Below are positions 59,938-64,000 of a stretch of 64,000 nucleotides of DNA, one piece after another. The stretch is from Oscillospiraceae bacterium. GTDB taxonomy: Bacteria > Bacillota > Clostridia > Oscillospirales > Oscillospiraceae. The position numbers and the translations under genes are program-made. The notes under the pieces were generated by a model. The model did not search any database, had not been told where the DNA came from, and was given only the letters and a program-made list of their open reading frames with translations. The stretch spans positions 88,204 through 152,203 of the forward strand of contig JAFSCK010000024.1 in the NCBI GenBank assembly GCA_017436785.1, given 5' to 3'. The first letter of the stretch is position 1. Every line of letters starts with the position of its first letter.

Positions 59938-61734
59938 ATGTCCGAAGAAAATCTGTACACTTTTGAAAACCCCGCATATCGCAAGACTTTCTGGCACACC
60001 TGCTCCCACATTATGGCACAGGCTGTGAAGCGGCTTTGGCCGGAGGTGCAGCTTGCCATCGGCCCTGCCATCGACGAAGGCTGGTACTACGATTTTGACG
60101 CTCCCTTCTCCTTTACCCCTGAGCATTTGGAAAAGATCGAAGCGGAGATGAAGAAGATCTGCAAGGAGCGTATCCGTCTGGAACGGAGCGAGAAGCCCCG
60201 GGCAGAAGCCATCGCCTATATGGAATCCTTGAACGAGCCCTACAAGGTAGAGCTGATTCAAGATCTGCCGGAGGATGCTGTCATCTCCTTCTACACCCAA
60301 GGGGAATTTACCGACCTGTGTGCCGGTCCCCATCTGGATCACACCGGCCGTGTCCGGCACAACGGTTTTAAGCTGACCAAGTCCTGCGGCGCATACTGGC
60401 GGGGCGATAGCAACCGCAAGATGCTCCAGCGGATCTACGGCATCGGCTTCCCCAGTAAGGATGAGCTGGATGCTTATCTGGAAAAGCAGGCAGAAGCGCT
60501 GAAGCGAGACCACAACAAGCTGGGTCGGGAACTGGAGTTCTTTACCACTGTGGAAGAGATCGGTCAAGGCCTGCCCATTCTGCTGCCCAAGGGCGCACGG
60601 GTCATTCAAACCCTGCAGCGCTGGATCGAGGACGAAGAGCAGAAGCGGGGCTACCTGCTGACCAAGACCCCGCTGATGGCCAAGAGTGACCTGTATAAGA
60701 TCTCCGGTCACTGGGATCACTACCGGGACGGCATGTTCATTATGGGCGACCCTGAGGACGAGACCAAGGAATGCTTTGCTCTGCGCCCCATGACCTGCCC
60801 CTTCCAGTATCAGGTATACCTGAACCGGGCAAGATCCTACCGGGATCTGCCCATGCGTTTGGGTGAAACTTCCACCTTGTTCCGCAACGAGGACAGCGGT
60901 GAGATGCACGGCCTGATCCGCGTGCGCCAATTTACCATTTCCGAAGGCCATCTGGTGCTGCGCCCCGATCAGCTGGAAGAAGAATTTAAGGGCTGTCTGG
61001 AGCTTGCCAAGTACGTTCTGGATACGGTTGGTATGCTGGAAAACTGCACCTTCCGTTTCAGTCAGTGGGATCCCGCCAGAGCCGGCATCAAGTACGAAGG
61101 CACTGCCGAACAGTGGGAAACCGCGCAGGCTGTCATGAAGGACATTCTGGACAATCTGGGATTGGACTACGAGATCGGCATCGACGAGGCTGCCTTCTAT
61201 GGCCCCAAGCTGGACATCCAGTACAAGAATGTGTTCGGCAAGGAAGATACCATTGTCACCATCCAGATCGACATGCTGCTGGCCCAGAAGTTCGGCATGG
61301 AATATGTGGATGCTAACGGTCAGAAAAAGACGCCTTATATCATCCACCGCACCTCCTTGGGCTGCTATGAGCGGACCTTGGCATACCTCATTGAGCGTTA
61401 TGCCGGCGCGCTGCCCCTGTGGATGATGCCTACGCAGGTTCGGGTAATGCCCATTACCGACCGGGCTCACGATTACTGCAAGGGTCTGGTGGAAGAACTG
61501 AAAAACGCCGGTATCCATGCCGAGGGCGACTACCGCAGCGAAAAGCTGGGCTACAAGATTCGGGAAGCACAGCTGCAGAAGGTCCCCTACATGCTGGTGG
61601 TTGGCGACCGGGATATGGAGAACGGCACCGTTTCCGTCCGTACCCGCAAGGGCGACGATCTGGGCGCAATGACCCCGGCAGAATTCACTGCTAAGTGTCT
61701 GCTGGAGATCGCCACCAAGAGCAAAGAAGTCTAA
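59938..61734 (+). CDS. thrS: threonine--tRNA ligase lacking the TGS domain
   Basis: A 598-residue ThrRS. It begins directly at the editing/SAD domain (HTCSHIMAQAVKRL, about residue 20), so the usual N-terminal TGS domain of about 60 residues is missing. The catalytic core is intact: motif 2 region TSTLFRNEDSGEMHGLIRVR, zinc Cys in RPMTCPFQYQVY, zinc His in TISEGHL, motif 3 HRTSLGCYERTLAYLIERY, and a C-terminal anticodon-binding domain. ATG 59938 follows AAGGAGG, and the T-box terminator 30 bases upstream excludes an N-terminal extension. Confidence 0.95.
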   Translation: MSEENLYTFENPAYRKTFWHTCSHIMAQAVKRLWPEVQLAIGPAIDEGWYYDFDAPFSFTPEHLEKIEAEMKKICKERIRLERSEKPRAEAIAYMESLNEPYKVELIQDLPEDAVISFYTQGEFTDLCAGPHLDHTGRVRHNGFKLTKSCGAYWRGDSNRKMLQRIYGIGFPSKDELDAYLEKQAEALKRDHNKLGRELEFFTTVEEIGQGLPILLPKGARVIQTLQRWIEDEEQKRGYLLTKTPLMAKSDLYKISGHWDHYRDGMFIMGDPEDETKECFALRPMTCPFQYQVYLNRARSYRDLPMRLGETSTLFRNEDSGEMHGLIRVRQFTISEGHLVLRPDQLEEEFKGCLELAKYVLDTVGMLENCTFRFSQWDPARAGIKYEGTAEQWETAQAVMKDILDNLGLDYEIGIDEAAFYGPKLDIQYKNVFGKEDTIVTIQIDMLLAQKFGMEYVDANGQKKTPYIIHRTSLGCYERTLAYLIERYAGALPLWMMPTQVRVMPITDRAHDYCKGLVEELKNAGIHAEGDYRSEKLGYKIREAQLQKVPYMLVVGDRDMENGTVSVRTRKGDDLGAMTPAEFTAKCLLEIATKSKEV

Positions 61735-61741
61735 ACAATAA

Positions 61742-61770
61742 AAACCAGCGGGCAAATTGCCCGCTGGTTT
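61742..61770 (+). terminator. terminator of thrS
   Basis: Stem AAACCAGCGGGCAA/TTGCCCGCTGGTTT. Confidence 0.85.
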
Positions 61771-61794
61771 CAAAAAAATTAGGAGGACTCTGTT

Positions 61795-63063
61795 ATGCTT
61801 AAAAAAATCGCCCTCTTTACACTGATTTTGGGACTGCCTCTGGGCTGCATTGCCTGCGATGGATCCAGCAACACCCCTGCCTCCTCTGTACCGGACGCCG
61901 CTATTATACAGCAGCGCCGGGATGCGGCAGAAAGCTATATGCGGGAAATGGCCACCTTTATGTGGCGGGCTGAAGAAGATGTGCTCTATACCCGAGACAC
62001 CACGATACTGACCGACGAAGATCTCGCAAACTACACCGGCAACCAGCTCCTAAAGATCAAAGCCGGTCGTCTCTATCGGGGCATTCCCTATTCCTACACC
62101 GGCGCTTCCGCATGGAATTTCTATGATTACACCTCTGAGCCGGATGAACAGGGCATTTGCACCCTGTCCGGTCTGCATTGGCGGTGTATCAATGGCGGCT
62201 CCACCATCGGTGCCGTTGTCGGCAACGATTGCTCCAGCTCTATTCAGCTTGCTTGGAACTATGTAGGTTCCAAAATCCAGCTGACCAACACCCCCTTTAT
62301 GACCCCTATGCACGGCTACCAGCGGGTTGGCGAGTACAAAAGCTCCGATAACCAGCAAAAGGACACCCCGGCTTTCTGTGAAGAAAACGGATTGGATGTG
62401 ATGACCAAGGCCTATGCCCTACTGCAAAAGGCCGATGCGGTGGTCAAACGGATCCCCGCCTACGGCCATACGATGATGATCGTGGAGAATCACCCGGTCT
62501 ACAACGCCGACGGCAGCATCGACGCGGAGGCATCCTATATCACCGTGCTGCACCAGACTACCAGCTATATGATGAAAGAAGAAAAAGTCTTCGATCCCCA
62601 GTACGGAGAAGATGTGTACATCATCTACGGCATTGACGACAAATACACTTATGCCAAACTGTTTGAGCAGGGGTATCTGCCTGTCACCTGTGATGTATTT
62701 CTGGATCCCGCTCCGGTGGAAGAAATTTATGTGAAGGACACGGAGACCCAGTACGGCTATGATAACATTTTGAAGGGACAATTCGTATCCAATCGGATCC
62801 TTTCCGCCGTAACCATCACCATCAAAGATGAAAGCGGCAATGTGGTTATGGAAGGCACCTGCTATGAGCGCCGGCAGACCAAGCAGCCGGTCTTCTCCTT
62901 CCAGCTGGAGCGGTTCACCACCCAGCTCCCGGTGCAGCAACGCGGTCGCATCGCGCCGGAAGAGCTTGCCCCCGGCAATTATCACTGCACCCATACCCTC
63001 CGGGATGGTCATGGCGTTACATACATCATGCGAGATTTTGATTTTACCGTACCCCAGAAATAA
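61795..63063 (+). CDS. exported NlpC/P60-like putative cysteine hydrolase, lipoprotein
   Basis: No close family recognised. A 422-residue protein with a lipoprotein-like signal (Cys18 or Cys21), an N-terminal helical stretch, then a segment with GNDCSSSIQLAWNY (Cys146) and PAYGHTMMIVENHP (His225), the Cys/His order of NlpC/P60 amidases (DCSG...H). A C-terminal beta-rich region (about 320-422) is an Ig-like or binding module. This suggests a wall or peptide hydrolase on the cell surface; the Ser for Gly after DCS is unusual. ATG 61795 follows AGGAGG. Confidence 0.7.
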   Translation: MLKKIALFTLILGLPLGCIACDGSSNTPASSVPDAAIIQQRRDAAESYMREMATFMWRAEEDVLYTRDTTILTDEDLANYTGNQLLKIKAGRLYRGIPYSYTGASAWNFYDYTSEPDEQGICTLSGLHWRCINGGSTIGAVVGNDCSSSIQLAWNYVGSKIQLTNTPFMTPMHGYQRVGEYKSSDNQQKDTPAFCEENGLDVMTKAYALLQKADAVVKRIPAYGHTMMIVENHPVYNADGSIDAEASYITVLHQTTSYMMKEEKVFDPQYGEDVYIIYGIDDKYTYAKLFEQGYLPVTCDVFLDPAPVEEIYVKDTETQYGYDNILKGQFVSNRILSAVTITIKDESGNVVMEGTCYERRQTKQPVFSFQLERFTTQLPVQQRGRIAPEELAPGNYHCTHTLRDGHGVTYIMRDFDFTVPQK

Positions 63064-63069
63064 CCGGTT

Positions 63070-63102
63070 CTGCCCCCAAGGAACACCTTGGGGGCAGTTT
63101 TA
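63070..63102 (+). terminator. terminator of the NlpC/P60-like gene
   Basis: Stem CTGCCCCCAAGG/CCTTGGGGGCAG followed by TTTTAA. Confidence 0.88.
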
Positions 63103-63175
63103 AATGGCAAGTTGCAGATTCCAATTTACAATTTCGCCTGCCTATATTTTCATTCGATTATTTTCGAAAAAGTTC

Positions 63176-63204
63176 TTGACAACAGACCACTTGTGCGGTA
63201 TAAT
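63176..63204 (+). promoter_or_regulatory. promoter of tRNA-Thr(GGT)
   Basis: TTGACA (63176-63181), 17 bases, TATAAT (63199-63204). Confidence 0.9.
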
Positions 63205-63223
63205 GGCAAAGCTGTCAGCAAAT

Positions 63224-63299
<76 letters not shown>

Positions 63300-63300
63300 A

Positions 63301-63337
63301 AAAATCAGTCATCCCAATCGGGATGGCTGATTTTTTT
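63301..63337 (+). terminator. terminator of tRNA-Thr(GGT)
   Basis: Stem ATCAGTCATCCC/GGGATGGCTGAT followed by seven T residues. Confidence 0.9.
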
Positions 63338-63701
63338 GTTGCTGATACCTATTTGAACTGGCGAAGCCAGTGAGAATCTGGGGAGCGATGGGAGCGCCGC
63401 CTGCGGCGGATACAGCGACCTGAGCGAGTGGCAGCGGTCGGCAGATGAGGAAGCCGCGCCGTCGGCGACGAAGATGCCGGGCACCGCAACAGGGGAGCGA
63501 TGGGAGCGCCGCCTGCGGCGGATACAGCGACCTGAGCGAGTGGCAGCGGTCGGCAGATGAGGAAGCCGCGCCGTCGGCGACGAAGATGCCGGGCACCGCA
63601 ACAGGGGAGCGATGGGAACGCCGCCAAAGGCAACCACCTTATCCAAAACAGCCATCCCAATCGGGATGGCTGATTTTTTTGTTGCTGATACCTATTTGAA
63701 C
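63310..63701. repeat. 49-bp direct repeats flanking the tandem duplication
   Basis: A 49-base stretch that includes the tRNA-Thr terminator arm and TTGTTGCTGATACCTATTTG is identical at 63310-63358 and 63653-63701. The two copies bracket the 112-bp tandem repeat; they look like the endpoints of a duplication or insertion. Confidence 0.88.
63381..63622. repeat. 112-bp tandem repeat, two full copies and a partial third
   Basis: Units start with GGGAGCGATGGGAGCGCCGC at 63381 and 63493 and again (partial, with one change) at 63605; the period is exactly 112 bp and the two full copies appear identical. GC-rich with internal dyads (CGCCGCCTGCGGCG). It is open in several frames on the minus strand, but those frames are repeat artefacts. 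Confidence 0.9.
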
Positions 63702-63859
63702 CGCCGAAGGACGAATCCTGCTATCGTATAACCTACTGGTGTTTTCTGCCGGTGCTGTTTTTCCGTGAGATTGCCACGGACGCAAGTACCCTCACAATGA
63801 CCTCGGTTGTTCGACACCTGTTCGTCCAATGGGTTTTATATTAAAAGCAGCCGTCAATC
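63702..63859. other. gene-free interval before the insertion sequence
   Basis: About 160 bases without a supportable gene. It contains GAGATTGCCACGG (63767-63779), a string shared with 12091-12103, suggesting a dispersed intergenic repeat family. Confidence 0.45.
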
Positions 63860-64000
63860 TGAACTGCCCCAGTTTGTGCGGACAGCACAAAAAAGCACCT
63901 GTGTAGGAAATATTTAGTTTTATGCGGAGTGGCGCAGCGTCAGCGGCGCCACTCCGGTTTTATTCTGGATGCGCTCGTGGTTATAGAAATGAATATATCT
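63860..64000 (-). mobile_element. IS3-family insertion sequence, terminal part
   Basis: The transposase C-terminus lies at the window edge, and 60 bases beyond its stop is a probable terminal inverted repeat beginning TGAACTGCCCCAGTTTGTGC at 63860, similar to the ends of IS150-like elements. The rest of the element is outside the window. Confidence 0.75.
63920..64000 (-). CDS. IS3-family transposase (OrfB), C-terminal 26 residues only
   Basis: The visible end reads RYIHFYNHERIQNKTGVAPL and closes a few residues later with a TAA at 63920-63922. The FYNxxRI...G.AP pattern is the hallmark of the DDE integrase C-terminus in IS3-family transposases. Continues beyond the window. Confidence 0.85.
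   Translation of the reverse strand, partial: RYIHFYNHERIQNKTGVAPLTLRHSA

Noticed and set aside
59899-61773. A 624-codon open frame antisense to thrS
   Set aside because: Shadow of thrS; it would begin inside the thrS terminator and read through the T-box side without any motif.
63381-63622. Possible CRISPR array or coding repeat after tRNA-Thr
   Set aside because: The 112-bp units are directly adjacent with no unique spacers, no cas genes are present, and the open frames are repeat artefacts.

Overview
The window reads as chromosomal DNA of a moderately GC-rich, low-oxygen Firmicute, most likely an uncultured gut member of the Oscillospirales (Oscillospiraceae/Ruminococcaceae). Grounds: Gram-positive style lipoproteins and G5/3D wall proteins, a Prp protease between rplU and rpmA with the cleavable L27 N-terminal extension, a membrane pyrophosphatase, T-box, lysine and Mn2+ riboswitches, strong TTGACA-17-TATAAT promoters and AGGAGG-like ribosome binding sites. 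The assignment is inference from gene content; no 16S gene is present.

Layout. 1-10 kb: edge of a ceramidase-like lipoprotein, aspS, a MacAB-type ABC efflux operon with two different membrane-fusion adaptors, and a two-domain lipoprotein divergent from an XRE regulator. 10.4-12 kb: a LURP/YxjI-like protein, tRNA-Val(GAC), and an AT-rich islet with tRNA-derived palindromes and a small P-loop kinase. 12-20 kb: NusG_II/ApbE pair, L21 leader-rplU-prp-rpmA, obgE, ymdB, and an SbcD/SbcC-like (YhaO/YhaN) pair. 20-28 kb: hppA, serC-serA, a nitroreductase, and a P-type ATPase behind a clear yybP-ykoY (Mn2+) riboswitch.

28.7-41 kb is a hexuronate/glucuronide utilisation region: GH2 hydrolase, GPH-type symporter, AraC-type regulator, uxuA, SDR-type uxuB, kdgK and uxaC, with a NagA-like deacetylase and a RodA gene interspersed. 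Together they would import a glucuronide, release glucuronate, and convert it through fructuronate and mannonate to KDG-6-phosphate. No KDPG aldolase is in the window. 41-45 kb: a polar amino-acid ABC importer under a lysine riboswitch, so a probable lysine importer, and a DMT exporter.

45-51 kb is one leftward operon joining a capsule-type tyrosine kinase/phosphatase/chain-length trio (CpsC-D-B) to a PqqD protein, an HPr-kinase-like protein, an S26 peptidase, a Pro/Thr-rich membrane-anchored protein and an ABC exporter. It has no glycosyltransferase and no recognisable precursor peptide. 52-53 kb, behind tRNA-Val(CAC), is an AT-rich islet: a 185-nt fishbone array of nested hairpins whose right edge carries the promoter of a four-helix-bundle (Avd/S23-like) protein and a small membrane protein. 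I consider this the best candidate for an undescribed element.

53-64 kb: a PHP phosphatase, TIM-barrel isomerase and M20 peptidase operon, YjjG-like HAD phosphatase and rsmA, a G5-3D wall protein, T-box-controlled thrS that lacks the TGS domain, an NlpC/P60-like lipoprotein, tRNA-Thr(GGT) followed by a 112-bp tandem duplication, and the end of an IS3-family insertion sequence at the right edge.
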